43,726 nt of DNA from Tissierellia bacterium (GCA_012519355.1 JAAYQJ010000128.1:1-43726); one strand, 5' to 3'; counted from the first letter of the stretch, positions 29,814 to 39,925 are shown. Notes: a model not told the origin generated them from the letters alone. A program made the numbers and translations.

Positions 29814-31460
29814 ATGGATAGGAGAAGATTTCCATTAATCGCAATTTTATCAGCCATACCAACTATTTTATTTTTACTTGTCTCTTATGTAATGAAAATC
29901 AAAGTAGGTGTTTTACTAGTACCATTACTAATCAGCCTAATAGGATCCATAGTAGTAGTCATAATTTCAATGTCATTGTCGAACACAAATTTATATGATG
30001 TTATAAAAAGAATATCTAAGGCAATTGATCTAATGGTATCAGGTGATTTTTATGGGTCTTTAGCCTACTTAAAAGAATGTGAGAGCAAACATGAAATGTT
30101 TTTCCAATTTGAGAATTTAGTCAATTACTTAATGGCAATGTTAGAGCAATTTGAGATATCTGCACAAAAAAATGCTTATTACTCCAATAGGCTTGTGGAA
30201 GTAGTGGAGGGGGCTAATGCTTCTGATAAAAATGTTGTTCAAGCAATAAATGAAGTGGCCAAGGGTGCAGACGAAACAGCTTACTCAATAGAAAACATAG
30301 CAAATCTAGTCAATAATCTTTTAGAACATGCCATGAAGTTGGAAAAGGAAACAGAAGAATCATCATTGATTGTGGAAGAATTCCAACAAATTTCTGATAA
30401 TATTAGAGAGATATTAACAAAACTAACAGATGATATTGATAGGACTGTTCAATCAAACAAGGTTTCTGCTGAAAACATTAGGGAATTACAAATAAAATCT
30501 CAGGAAATCAGTACTATCGTTAACTCAGTGACCCAGGTGTCTGAACAAACAAACCTACTTGCATTGAATGCTGCTATAGAAGCTGCCAGGGCTGGAGAGG
30601 CAGGGAGAGGATTTACAGTGGTTGCTGAGGAAGTTAGAAAGCTAGCAGAGGAATCAAAGCTAGCAGCAGAAAGAATCCATCAAACAGCTAATGAAATTAA
30701 AAACCAAACCTATATAACAGCTACTAATATTGAGGAGGCTGTTAAGTTAATAGAATTTAACTCTGCAGAAGCAAAAAAATCAGCCAATAGGTTTTATGAG
30801 ATGAAAGACCTAATAGACAATGTAAGGCATACTGTTAATGGCATAATAAACTTTTTAAGGGAAGATTTAAACATTGCCAAGGATATTTTTGAAGAAGTGG
30901 ATACGGTTTCAGCCATGGCTGAAGAAACAGCTGCTGGTAGCCAAGAAGTCAGTGCTTCTAGCCAAGATCATAGTCGCTTAATGGACAAGCTTAACAATAT
31001 TTCCCAACAGCTACATACAATGTCACTATCACAAAATAAATTGGCTGGTGATTTCGTAAAGGCGACACAATTAAATGACACTCAAGCTAAAGAAAGCAAG
31101 AGAATACTAGGATTGTTGACAGGCCTAGCTGATAAATTAGATATTAACAAGATGTCAAAGGAAAGTATTAAAGACCTACTTCAAGCTTTTATGGATAATA
31201 GCCAATACCTGGATTTTGTTTATGTAACTGATAATGAGGGTAAGGTGATAGCCTCCGATAGCTCAAAGGGTATTGGGTTAGAATTTGCCTTTAGACCATG
31301 GTTCATTGATGTTATGAAGGGAAATAATCATATAACTAAACCATATGTTTCCTTAGTAACCCATAAACCATGTATTACTGTAGCAGCACCTATATATGGT
31401 GAAAACAGACAAATTGTAGGTAGTGTATTAACAAATTTAAGAATCATGGAAATAGAATAA
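29814..31460 (+). CDS. Methyl-accepting chemotaxis protein with N-terminal TM pair and C-terminal Cache/PDC-like domain
   Basis: Signalling hairpin [44 protein letters not shown]-terminal [46 protein letters not shown]...[18 protein letters not shown]. Confidence 0.88.
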   Translation: MDRRRFPLIAILSAIPTILFLLVSYVMKIKVGVLLVPLLISLIGSIVVVIISMSLSNTNLYDVIKRISKAIDLMVSGDFYGSLAYLKECESKHEMFFQFENLVNYLMAMLEQFEISAQKNAYYSNRLVEVVEGANASDKNVVQAINEVAKGADETAYSIENIANLVNNLLEHAMKLEKETEESSLIVEEFQQISDNIREILTKLTDDIDRTVQSNKVSAENIRELQIKSQEISTIVNSVTQVSEQTNLLALNAAIEAARAGEAGRGFTVVAEEVRKLAEESKLAAERIHQTANEIKNQTYITATNIEEAVKLIEFNSAEAKKSANRFYEMKDLIDNVRHTVNGIINFLREDLNIAKDIFEEVDTVSAMAEETAAGSQEVSASSQDHSRLMDKLNNISQQLHTMSLSQNKLAGDFVKATQLNDTQAKESKRILGLLTGLADKLDINKMSKESIKDLLQAFMDNSQYLDFVYVTDNEGKVIASDSSKGIGLEFAFRPWFIDVMKGNNHITKPYVSLVTHKPCITVAAPIYGENRQIVGSVLTNLRIMEIE

Positions 31461-31592
31461 AATAGAATTTCACTAGCAATTTGTATAATATATACATAGG
31501 ATTATTATCTAGTAAATAATATAATATTTTTGTAGTATTAGGAGGATTGTGCCAACGAAAATACTGGATAATAATTAAAGGGGTGAAATTTT

Positions 31593-32867
31593 ATGGATAA
31601 AATGGTGCTTAAGGGGGATATAGTTTTTACCTCTGTAAAGGATAGACTAGATATTTTTGAAGATTCCTACTTAATAGTTGAGAATGGAAAAGTTGTAAAA
31701 ATATCTAAGGTCTTAGAGGAATCTTACAAAGGCTATCCTTTGAAGGATTATTCAAAAAAACTAATTATACCAGGTTTTGTAGATCTTCACCTTCATGCTC
31801 CTCAATATCCTAATAGGGGTTTAGGCTTAGATAAGGAATTAATTCCTTGGTTGGAAACCTATACCTTTCCCGAAGAGGAAAAATATGATGATTTAGAATA
31901 CTCAAGAAAGGTATTTACAAGACTAATTAATGAACTTTGGAGTCTTGGTACCACAAGATCAGTTGTATTTGCTAGCGTTCATAAAGAAAGCACTAAGCTT
32001 TTGTTAGAGTTATTTTTAGAATCTGGTCTTGGAGCTTATGTGGGAAAAGTAAATATGGATAGAAATACTAAAAAGGAATTAAAAGAGGATACTAATAAGT
32101 CCATTTTAGATACAGAGGAGATAATAAAGGAATATAAAGATAAATCTAATTTAGTAAAACCTATAATTACACCTAGATTTGTACCTACCTGTAGTGAAGG
32201 CCTTTTAGAAGCCTTAGGGAATTTAGCCTTAAGATACGAAGTTCCGGTACAATCTCATCTCAATGAAAATACCAGTGAAGTTGTATGGGTTAAAGAATTG
32301 TTCCCAAATTCAAAGAATTATGCTTCAGTTTATGATGATTATAACCTATTTGGCCAAACAAAGACTATTATGGCCCATTGTATCTATAACACTGATGATG
32401 AAATAGAGCTAATGGCTGAAAATGGGGTTTATGCTGCCCATTGCCCTTATTCTAACTACAATTTATCCAGTGGTATAATGCCAGTTAGAAAATTCTTAGA
32501 TATGGGGGTACCAGTAGGATTGGCTTCAGACATTTCAGGTGGTAATAGCCTAAGTATGATGAGTATTATTGCAGCCACCATACAAGCATCGAAGATGAAA
32601 TGGCTAGATACTAATAAAGAACTTGCTCCTCTTACTTTTAGTGAAGGGTTCTATTTAGCAACTAAAGGGGGAGGTAGTTTCTTCGGTAAGGTAGGTAGCT
32701 TTGAAGAGGGTTATGATTTTGATGCATTAATTATAGATGATTCATCTCTTGCAGATATAAAGGAATTAACTATAGAAGAAAGACTGCAAAAGTTTATCTA
32801 TATAGGTGATGATAGAAATATTGTAAACAGGTATGTAGAGGGAAGGGAGATAGAAAAACCTTTCTAG
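31593..32867 (+). CDS. guaD: Guanine deaminase-like amidohydrolase
   Basis: GFVDLHLHAPQYPNRGLGLDKELIPWLETYTFPEE, VQSHLNEN, MAHCIYNTDDEIELMAENGVYAAHCPYSN, GLASDISGG. Confidence 0.82.
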   Translation: MDKMVLKGDIVFTSVKDRLDIFEDSYLIVENGKVVKISKVLEESYKGYPLKDYSKKLIIPGFVDLHLHAPQYPNRGLGLDKELIPWLETYTFPEEEKYDDLEYSRKVFTRLINELWSLGTTRSVVFASVHKESTKLLLELFLESGLGAYVGKVNMDRNTKKELKEDTNKSILDTEEIIKEYKDKSNLVKPIITPRFVPTCSEGLLEALGNLALRYEVPVQSHLNENTSEVVWVKELFPNSKNYASVYDDYNLFGQTKTIMAHCIYNTDDEIELMAENGVYAAHCPYSNYNLSSGIMPVRKFLDMGVPVGLASDISGGNSLSMMSIIAATIQASKMKWLDTNKELAPLTFSEGFYLATKGGGSFFGKVGSFEEGYDFDALIIDDSSLADIKELTIEERLQKFIYIGDDRNIVNRYVEGREIEKPF

Positions 32868-32909
32868 GCAATGGGAAAATAGATAACTGCTTTTAAAGAA
32901 GGTGTTAAT

Positions 32910-34580
32910 GTGGCTAGGCAAAATGGCATAAGTATAGAGGATATGTTAAAGCTAGATGTTATGAAATCCTGCAAATTAATTGCAGGATTTCGAGGTGCTA
33001 GAAATACCATATCTAGAGTAAATATCATGGCAGACCCAGATATAGTTGAATGGACAACAGAGGGGGAGTTTTTGTTAACCACAGCTTATTCCTTTAAAAA
33101 GGACAATATTGATGCACAAAAAGAATTGATTAGCCAATGTGCAAAGAAAAAATTAGCTGGCATTGGTATAAAAATCACACCCTATTTAGAATCCCTAGAC
33201 AATGAAGTGTTAGAATTAGCCAACGATTTAAGTTTTCCAATTATAGATATACATTATTCCATACCCCTATCAGATGTAATGATGTCTACCTTCAAGGAGA
33301 TTTTTAACAAACAGGCCTCCCTCTTAGAGAGGATTGAAATAGTTCACGAAGATTTAATGAATGCAATGTTAGAAGGAAGTGGGTTGGAGACTTTAACTGA
33401 AATAGTCCAGAACAATGTAAGGAATCCAGTTATACTCCATTTAAACTATTCAAATGAAATAGTAGAATGTTTAAGTGGAATAAGTGAAAATACATATGAT
33501 GAGTTGATAGGTGAAGTAAGGGGTTTTTATAATCCAAACAATAGCAAGAATAAATCCAAAAGGCTAATAGAGGATAAGGTTCTGATAAATGGGAAATATG
33601 TAAAGAGGATGATAATGCCCATAGTTTTAAGAGACCATATCTATGGTCATTTATTTACATGGAGTACTGATATGCCCTTGGGTGGTTTTGATCTAGCCAT
33701 TATAGAATCAGTATCCACCACCATATCCCTTTATATATTACAGGAGTTGTCCATAAAGGAAGTAGAAATAAGATATAGGTCTGAATTCTTCGAAGATCTA
33801 ATTTCTGTAGATCTAAAAAGGAAAAGAAAGGCTTTAGATAGGGCAAGGTTTTTTAATTTGCCCTTGGACAATTACTATGTTATTGAAGTTATGAGCTTTA
33901 AATTTGAAGATGAAAGAAATGACCAAGACCTCTCTATTGAATATATGAAGGATTATCTAAATCCAATAGTATCTATTATAGAAGAATTAATGGATTACTT
34001 AAAGTTTGAAGGTATAGTGTCAACTAAAGCCAATGGAATACAGATTTTATTAAGCTTTGTCGATGATGTACAGATATCAGATAGATTAAAGCGTTTTAAC
34101 GAAGATATAATAGAGTGTATATCAAACAAGTTTAATAGCCTAAATGTTAAAATAGGTATAGGAAGAATCTACAAAGGTTTAGATAATGTTGATAAGAGTT
34201 TCCAAGACGCAGTCCGTACTGTTAGGTTAGGAAAGGTAATTTCTCCAAAGGATATAGTTACCTTTGATGAGTTGGGGATATTTAAAATTTTATCCCAGGA
34301 TATACTACAAGAGGAGTTGGAGGATTTTTACAACACAACATTAAAACCTCTAGTAGATTATGATAAAAAGAGGTCTACTGAACTGGTAAAGACCTTGGAA
34401 GAATACTTCAATAATAATGGGAATTTAACCAGAATATCCGAACAACTTTTTACCCACTATAATACGATTCTCTACAGGATAAGCCGGATTTGTGAAATAA
34501 CAGGTATGGATTTGGAAAATCCAAACCATAGGCTAAATTTAGAAATAGCCTTGAAAATAAAGAAACTTTTGGACAAATAA
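32910..34580 (+). CDS. PucR-family transcriptional regulator
   Basis: N-terminal PucR domain (SCKLIAGFRGARNTISRVNIMADPDIVEWTTEGEFLLTTAYSF) and C-terminal PucR HTH (LVKTLEEYFNNNGNLTRISEQLFTHYNTILYRISRICEITG); GTG start. Confidence 0.88.
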   Translation: MARQNGISIEDMLKLDVMKSCKLIAGFRGARNTISRVNIMADPDIVEWTTEGEFLLTTAYSFKKDNIDAQKELISQCAKKKLAGIGIKITPYLESLDNEVLELANDLSFPIIDIHYSIPLSDVMMSTFKEIFNKQASLLERIEIVHEDLMNAMLEGSGLETLTEIVQNNVRNPVILHLNYSNEIVECLSGISENTYDELIGEVRGFYNPNNSKNKSKRLIEDKVLINGKYVKRMIMPIVLRDHIYGHLFTWSTDMPLGGFDLAIIESVSTTISLYILQELSIKEVEIRYRSEFFEDLISVDLKRKRKALDRARFFNLPLDNYYVIEVMSFKFEDERNDQDLSIEYMKDYLNPIVSIIEELMDYLKFEGIVSTKANGIQILLSFVDDVQISDRLKRFNEDIIECISNKFNSLNVKIGIGRIYKGLDNVDKSFQDAVRTVRLGKVISPKDIVTFDELGIFKILSQDILQEELEDFYNTTLKPLVDYDKKRSTELVKTLEEYFNNNGNLTRISEQLFTHYNTILYRISRICEITGMDLENPNHRLNLEIALKIKKLLDK

Positions 34581-34658
34581 AAGATTCTTCGCTTTAGACA
34601 GAATGACCTATGGGGGAGTAGCTCCTTTGTCATACTGATTAAGCGAAGAATCTTTTTT
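34579..34658. repeat. Long imperfect palindrome of the GATTCTTCGCTT...CAGAATGAC type, probably also acting as a terminator
   Basis: AAAAGATTCTTCGCTTtagaCAGaATGAC...GTCATaCTGattAAGCGAAGAATCTTTTTT with inner GGAG-tag-CTCC. Confidence 0.7.
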
Positions 34659-35352
34659 ATTCCTCGACTAAGGCTACAGCTCTAATAGGTGAGCCTGACC
34701 CATCCCTAATTTTTAGGGGTAATCCAATATATAAAAACCTCTTATTAACCAATTTATCTAAGTTACATAAATTTTCAGTATTGGTTATATGGTATTCTCC
34801 GCAAACACGGTGGGCAGAGAAATCAATATCATCTGGAGTTAAATCAATGGCTGGAGCATCAACTCCAATATTTACAACTCCTTTTTCAGCTAGCCATTTA
34901 GCTCCTTCATAGCTTAAACCAGAGTAATCAGTTTGAAACTTGTCTGTACCAAAGGTCCTATCATGGTGGCCAGTATATAAGAGGACTATATCTCCTTTTC
35001 TAATCTCTTGGCCAGACCTTCTCAAGGCTTCTTCCAAATCCCTTGGCTCAAAATAATTTGGATACCTAATATGGGATACATCAAGACATATAGCAGAACC
35101 CCAGAAATACTCTAAAGGCATTTTATCAATAGTAGGTCCATCGGGGTTATATTCCCATACTCCGTCACAATGGGTACCGCAGTGCTCGCTTATAAGTAGG
35201 TTTCTTGCAGAAAAACCTAATGTTTTGCTTCCTGTTTTCTCCATATTTTCCTCATGGGTCATATTAGTCATTATAAATGTAGGTTGATGCATAGGGAAAA
35301 TACTCATACCTTGGTAGATCTCTTGTGATAAGTCAATCAATTTTAAGGCCAT
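34657..35352 (-). CDS. Cyclase-family hydrolase (kynurenine formamidase-like)
   Basis: IDLSQEIYQGMSIFP, ISEHCGTHCDG (HxGTHxD), GDIVLLYTGHHDR, VNIGVDAPAIDL. Confidence 0.82.
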   Translation of the reverse strand: MALKLIDLSQEIYQGMSIFPMHQPTFIMTNMTHEENMEKTGSKTLGFSARNLLISEHCGTHCDGVWEYNPDGPTIDKMPLEYFWGSAICLDVSHIRYPNYFEPRDLEEALRRSGQEIRKGDIVLLYTGHHDRTFGTDKFQTDYSGLSYEGAKWLAEKGVVNIGVDAPAIDLTPDDIDFSAHRVCGEYHITNTENLCNLDKLVNKRFLYIGLPLKIRDGSGSPIRAVALVEE

Positions 35353-35596
35353 CTAATCCCCTCCAATAAAAAAATAATAGACAATACCTTATAAACATAT
35401 GTATTTAACTACATTGTATTATAACTAAAGTAATTGTTAAAGGATATAGAGAAAATATACAAAAATATTATAGGATTCCCACAAAATATTTGGGATATTC
35501 GTATATAACATAAGAAATTTTTATAAGAAACTAACAAGGAATAATTAACCTAAATATGGTATTATTAGTACAAATTAAATAAAGGGAGGACTATAT

Positions 35597-36967
35597 ATGT
35601 ATGATCTTATTATTAAAAATGCCAGGATACCTCAGGGAGATGACACTGTCCTTACCAATATCTTAGTTAAAGACGAAAAAATAGCAGGGTTTTTAACCGA
35701 TATTGAAGGGGTAGAGGCTAAAGAAATAATAGATGCAAAGGGATTTTTAACATTACCAGGATGTATAGATTCCCATACTCACTTTATGTACCAAGGTTTT
35801 CCTCATAGAGAAAACTTCCTAACAGGTACAGCGGCTGCAGCTAGAGGTGGAGTAACAACTATAATCGATATGCCATGTTGTTCGGTACCATCTGCTAGAA
35901 GCGTAGAACAACTTAAGCTTAAATTAGACTTAGTCGGACCTCAAGCCTTAGTAGATTATGCTATGTGGGGTGGAGTAACTGGAGAGGATGTAAGAAATGA
36001 TTGGCTCCACAATGTTCAAGAACAGGCAGATTATGGTGTAGTTGCATTTAAGGCTTATATGACACCATCAGTACCCACCTTCCCTAGGGTAACAGATCCG
36101 GAAATGTATGAATCCTTTAAAGCAGTTGCCAAAACAGGACTACCAATTGGTATACATGCTGAAAACTTTGCTATGTGCGATTTTTATGTAAAGAAATTCC
36201 AAAGAGAAGGTAGAATGGACGGACCAGCTTGGGCTGAAGCAAGAATGGAATTAGCAGAAAAAGTAGCCATTGAATTAGGAATAAGCTTTGCTGAAGATAC
36301 AGGAGCTAGACTTCATATAGTTCATATGAGTACAGGAATTGGCGCCAAATTAGTAGGAGAAGCCAAAAAGAGGGGATTAAACGTAACCTCAGAATCCTGT
36401 CCACATTATCTAACCTTGAACTATCAAGATGCAATGTCAAAATATGGTCCTTTAGCAAAAATAGCTCCTCCATTAAGGACTAAAAAAGACAACGAAATGC
36501 ATTGGGAAGGAATTAATAACGGCAGCATAGACTTTATAGCTACAGACCATGCACCATATGAAATCGAAAGCGAAAAGGCTAGAAAGGGAATGAACATCTG
36601 GACTGCATTCCCAGGTATTCCAGGTGTAGAAACTATGGTTCCTGTAGTAATAAGTGAAGGTTACAATAAAGGCAGGATTTCTTTAAGCAAATTAGTAGAA
36701 ATCTTATCTACCAATGCTGCAATCCATTATGGATTATATCCAAAGAAAGGTGCTATGTTTATCGGTTCAGATGCTGACTTTACAATAATAGATTTAGATA
36801 AGAAATGGGTAATCGATCCTAAAGAACAAGCAACTATGTGTGGCTATACTCCATTAGAAGGTATGGAATTAACAGGTAAGGTTGCAATGACCATAGTTCG
36901 TGGACACTTAGTATTTGAAGATGAAGAAGCAAGCACATTGACTAACTTAACAGATGATGAGCTATAA
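35597..36967 (+). CDS. Dihydropyrimidinase/allantoinase/hydantoinase-family cyclic amidohydrolase
   Basis: PGCIDSHTHFMYQG, FKAYMTP (metal-bridging Lys), LHIVHMSTG, ATDHAPYE; binuclear amidohydrolase pattern. Confidence 0.88.
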   Translation: MYDLIIKNARIPQGDDTVLTNILVKDEKIAGFLTDIEGVEAKEIIDAKGFLTLPGCIDSHTHFMYQGFPHRENFLTGTAAAARGGVTTIIDMPCCSVPSARSVEQLKLKLDLVGPQALVDYAMWGGVTGEDVRNDWLHNVQEQADYGVVAFKAYMTPSVPTFPRVTDPEMYESFKAVAKTGLPIGIHAENFAMCDFYVKKFQREGRMDGPAWAEARMELAEKVAIELGISFAEDTGARLHIVHMSTGIGAKLVGEAKKRGLNVTSESCPHYLTLNYQDAMSKYGPLAKIAPPLRTKKDNEMHWEGINNGSIDFIATDHAPYEIESEKARKGMNIWTAFPGIPGVETMVPVVISEGYNKGRISLSKLVEILSTNAAIHYGLYPKKGAMFIGSDADFTIIDLDKKWVIDPKEQATMCGYTPLEGMELTGKVAMTIVRGHLVFEDEEASTLTNLTDDEL

Positions 36968-36970
36968 AAA

Positions 36971-37195
36971 GTGGTTCACAACTATCCTGAAGGAGTGGAA
37001 GAAAGATATCCTGAAATATTCAAAGAGTTTCCAAATCTATATAGTAAGGAATACGAAAACTCTTATAGGAAAGAACACCCTGAATTAATCGATAAGCATA
37101 TAAGAGGAATTAAGGGTATAAAGGTACAACCAGGATTTGGAAAATTTGTTAAGAGACAAAGTATTCAAGTATTACCAAAAAAAATAACATTCTAA
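36971..37195 (+). CDS. Small protein of unknown function (74 aa), operonic
   Basis: GTG start 3 nt after the amidohydrolase stop, same strand, followed 24 nt later by the next gene; no recognised motif. Confidence 0.55.
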   Translation: MVHNYPEGVEERYPEIFKEFPNLYSKEYENSYRKEHPELIDKHIRGIKGIKVQPGFGKFVKRQSIQVLPKKITF

Positions 37196-37219
37196 GAAAA
37201 ATAATAAGGGGGAATTTAA

Positions 37220-37831
37220 GTGACAAGACATGCAATTTTAATTATCGATATGTTAAATGATTTTGCTCATCCAGATGGAGCACTATTTTGCGAAGGAAAT
37301 AGGGTAATCATTCCAAAACTACAAGAAATCTTTAAATGGGTAAGGGAAAGAAATGCTAAGGGTAACTTTGATGTACAAATAGTTCATATACAAGAAGCCC
37401 ATAGAAAAAATGACGCAGACTTTAAAGTTAGACCAGTTCACGCTGTAGATGGAACTTGGGGTTCAGACTTTATTCCTGAGTTACAGCCTGAAGGAGACGA
37501 ATATATAGTAAAGAAAAGAAGACATAGTGGCTTTGCATATACAGACTTAGACCTATTTCTAAGAGAAGAAAACATAGATACTGTTGTAGTTACAGGTACC
37601 TGGACTAATGTTTGTGTAAGAAGTACAGCTACAGATGCATTGGCTAGGGCATATAAGGTTATTACACTAACAGATGCCACCTATTCAAAAACTCAAGAAA
37701 TGCACGAATATGGACTAAAGGACTTAAGTATATTTACAAAACTTATGACCTTTGACGAGTATAAGGAAGCATGGGAAAATGGTATTGACCCATGGGTAGG
37801 TGGAGGAGACCCAGAAAATAAAGTTGAATAA
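37220..37831 (+). CDS. Isochorismatase-family cysteine amidohydrolase (N-carbamoylsarcosine amidase/ureidoacrylate hydrolase-like)
   Basis: AILIIDMLNDFAHPDGAL, KKRRHSGFAYTDLDLFL, VTGTWTNVCVRSTATDALARAYKV: Asp-Lys-Cys triad; SD aaggggga. Confidence 0.85.
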   Translation: MTRHAILIIDMLNDFAHPDGALFCEGNRVIIPKLQEIFKWVRERNAKGNFDVQIVHIQEAHRKNDADFKVRPVHAVDGTWGSDFIPELQPEGDEYIVKKRRHSGFAYTDLDLFLREENIDTVVVTGTWTNVCVRSTATDALARAYKVITLTDATYSKTQEMHEYGLKDLSIFTKLMTFDEYKEAWENGIDPWVGGGDPENKVE

Positions 37832-37832
37832 T

Positions 37833-37913
37833 GGATAGGTATTCATAGGCTAATCTAATAGGCATATGGTAGGCACCTCCTACCATATGCCATATAGGCT
37901 TTTCAGCCTATCC
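37833..37913 (+). promoter_or_regulatory. Large intercistronic stem-loop in the BMC operon
   Basis: Perfect 13-bp inverted repeat GGCATATGGTAGG-cacct-CCTACCATATGCC (37861-37891) nested in outer arms GGATAGG/CCTATCC; no U-tract. Confidence 0.75.
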
Positions 37914-37938
37914 AATACATAGAAAGAGAGGAAATAAG

Positions 37939-38493
37939 ATGAAGGTAGTAGTTGGAGTATCTGGAGGTAGTGGTTCAATTTATGCCATCTCCCTATTGAG
38001 AGCATTAAAAGAATTAAATATAGAGACCCATCTTGTTGTATCTACCATGGGAGAGTACGTAACTAATCATGAGTGCGGTGTTAGTCTTGAAGAACTAAAA
38101 TCCATGGCAACTTACTACCATGACAATAAAAACTTGGCAGCACCAATAGCAAGTGGTTCCTTTAAAGTTGACAAGATGATAGTTATACCCTGTTCCATGA
38201 AGACCCTATCCAGCGTTGCCCATGGATATACTGATTCTTTACTATCTAGGGCATGCGATGTAACCATAAAGGAAGGGCGAAAACTAATCTTAGTTCCAAG
38301 GGAAACCCCATTAAGCCCTATACATTTAGAAAACATGCTAAAACTTGCTAGGATAGGAGTTACAATATTTCCCCTAAGTCCTGGATTTTACAATCATCCA
38401 CAGACCATTGAAGAAATGGTAATCAATATGACCGGGAGATTGTTAGATACCTTGGGAGTAGAAAATAACTTAGTTAATAGATGGAAAGGGTAG
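37939..38493 (+). CDS. ubiX: UbiX-family flavin prenyltransferase
   Basis: VVVGVSGGSGSIYAISLLRALKEL, IVIPCSMKTLSSVAHGYTDSLLSRACDVTIKEGRKLILVPRETPLSPIHLENMLKLARIGVTIFP. Confidence 0.93.
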   Translation: MKVVVGVSGGSGSIYAISLLRALKELNIETHLVVSTMGEYVTNHECGVSLEELKSMATYYHDNKNLAAPIASGSFKVDKMIVIPCSMKTLSSVAHGYTDSLLSRACDVTIKEGRKLILVPRETPLSPIHLENMLKLARIGVTIFPLSPGFYNHPQTIEEMVINMTGRLLDTLGVENNLVNRWKG

Positions 38494-38509
38494 AAAAGGG
38501 GGGAGAGAA

Positions 38510-39847
38510 ATGCTAAGAAGCACCTTGAGTTTTTTAAGAGAAAGAAAGCTACTTTTAGAGTGCAACAAGGAAGTAGACTATATATATGAAATGGGAGCAG
38601 TAATGTCCTATTTTAACAATAAACAACCTATCCTATTTAATAAAATTAAGAATAATCCCTTTTCTTCCATTGGTGGCCTATATGGGGATAGGGAAATAAT
38701 CTATAGCCTATTAGGAGTGACCCATGAGAATAGGATAGAAAGGTTTATGGATGCCTTAGTCAATCCGAAACCCTATAAGGTAGTTAAGACTGGGCCAATT
38801 AAAGAAAATATTCTTAAGAGAAATATAGACCTACCCAAATTACTTCCCATAAACAAATTTCAAGAAAGAGACTCATCTAGTTTTATTACTGCAGGTGTGA
38901 TGGTGGTAAAGGATCCTACCACTGGTAAATTCTTTACTTCCATTAGAAGGCTTCAAGTTAATGGTGGGAATATACTATCTGCTCTAATCGCTTCACCTAA
39001 ACTGACAAATGATTTCTTAAGCTTAGAAAAGCAGGGAAAACCTTTGGAAGTGGCCATAGTTCTTGGCTATGATGCTCCATTTTTAATGGCATCCCAATAT
39101 AGCTCTGCAACCTATGGAATAGATAAATTTGAAATAGATTCCAACCTAAGGGGTAGCCCTCTAGAGCTAGTAGCCTGTGAAACAGTAGATTTATTGGTTC
39201 CTGCCAATGCAGAAATAGTCCTTGAAGGTAAAATAGTCCCAGGTAAAAGGGAATTAGAAGGCCCCTTTGGTGAACTAATGGGTTATTATGGTGCTCAAGC
39301 TCCACATCCAATTATAGAGGTATCTTGTGTACTACATAGGAATAATCCCATTTACCAAACTGCCTTTCCATGTAGAGAGGAGCATGTATCTAATGGACTG
39401 ATTAGGGAAGTAGAACTATATTATCATCTGAAAAATCAATTAGATGTAGTGGATGTAAATGTAACAGAAGGTGGAGGCTACAGATTTAATGCCTTTGTAT
39501 CCATTAGAAAACAAAGGGAAGGAGATGGCAAGACTGCAATACTTGCTGCCTTAGGTTTAAACAAGGATTTGAAACATGTAGTCATAGTAGATGATGATGT
39601 GGATATTTTTGATCTGCAGGATATAGAATGGGCAATAACAACTAGGTCTCAAGCATCAATGGATTATGTCATAGTAGAAGGAGCCCTAGGCTCATCCTTG
39701 GAACCCTCCCATGATTTAAGGGGAGTGACGGATAAGCTAGGCATAGATGCGACAAAACCATTAAAGGACAAAAATGGGAAATTTTCTAGAGCAATTATAC
39801 CAAATTATGATAAAATAGAGATTAGCAGATATTTTCCAAATATTTAA
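38510..39847 (+). CDS. ubiD: UbiD-family prFMN-dependent (de)carboxylase
   Basis: [86 protein letters not shown]; directly follows ubiX. Confidence 0.92.
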   Translation: MLRSTLSFLRERKLLLECNKEVDYIYEMGAVMSYFNNKQPILFNKIKNNPFSSIGGLYGDREIIYSLLGVTHENRIERFMDALVNPKPYKVVKTGPIKENILKRNIDLPKLLPINKFQERDSSSFITAGVMVVKDPTTGKFFTSIRRLQVNGGNILSALIASPKLTNDFLSLEKQGKPLEVAIVLGYDAPFLMASQYSSATYGIDKFEIDSNLRGSPLELVACETVDLLVPANAEIVLEGKIVPGKRELEGPFGELMGYYGAQAPHPIIEVSCVLHRNNPIYQTAFPCREEHVSNGLIREVELYYHLKNQLDVVDVNVTEGGGYRFNAFVSIRKQREGDGKTAILAALGLNKDLKHVVIVDDDVDIFDLQDIEWAITTRSQASMDYVIVEGALGSSLEPSHDLRGVTDKLGIDATKPLKDKNGKFSRAIIPNYDKIEISRYFPNI

Positions 39848-39925
39848 ATAACAAGAAGTTAGTTGAAGATTTAAGGGACATAGGCTTAATAAGTTTTTTA
39901 AGTATTCAGGAGAGAGGGTGGTAAA

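Noticed and set aside
31461-31592. Purine riboswitch upstream of the guanine deaminase gene
   Set aside because: No match to the conserved purine-aptamer loops or junction; the leader is short and A/T-rich.
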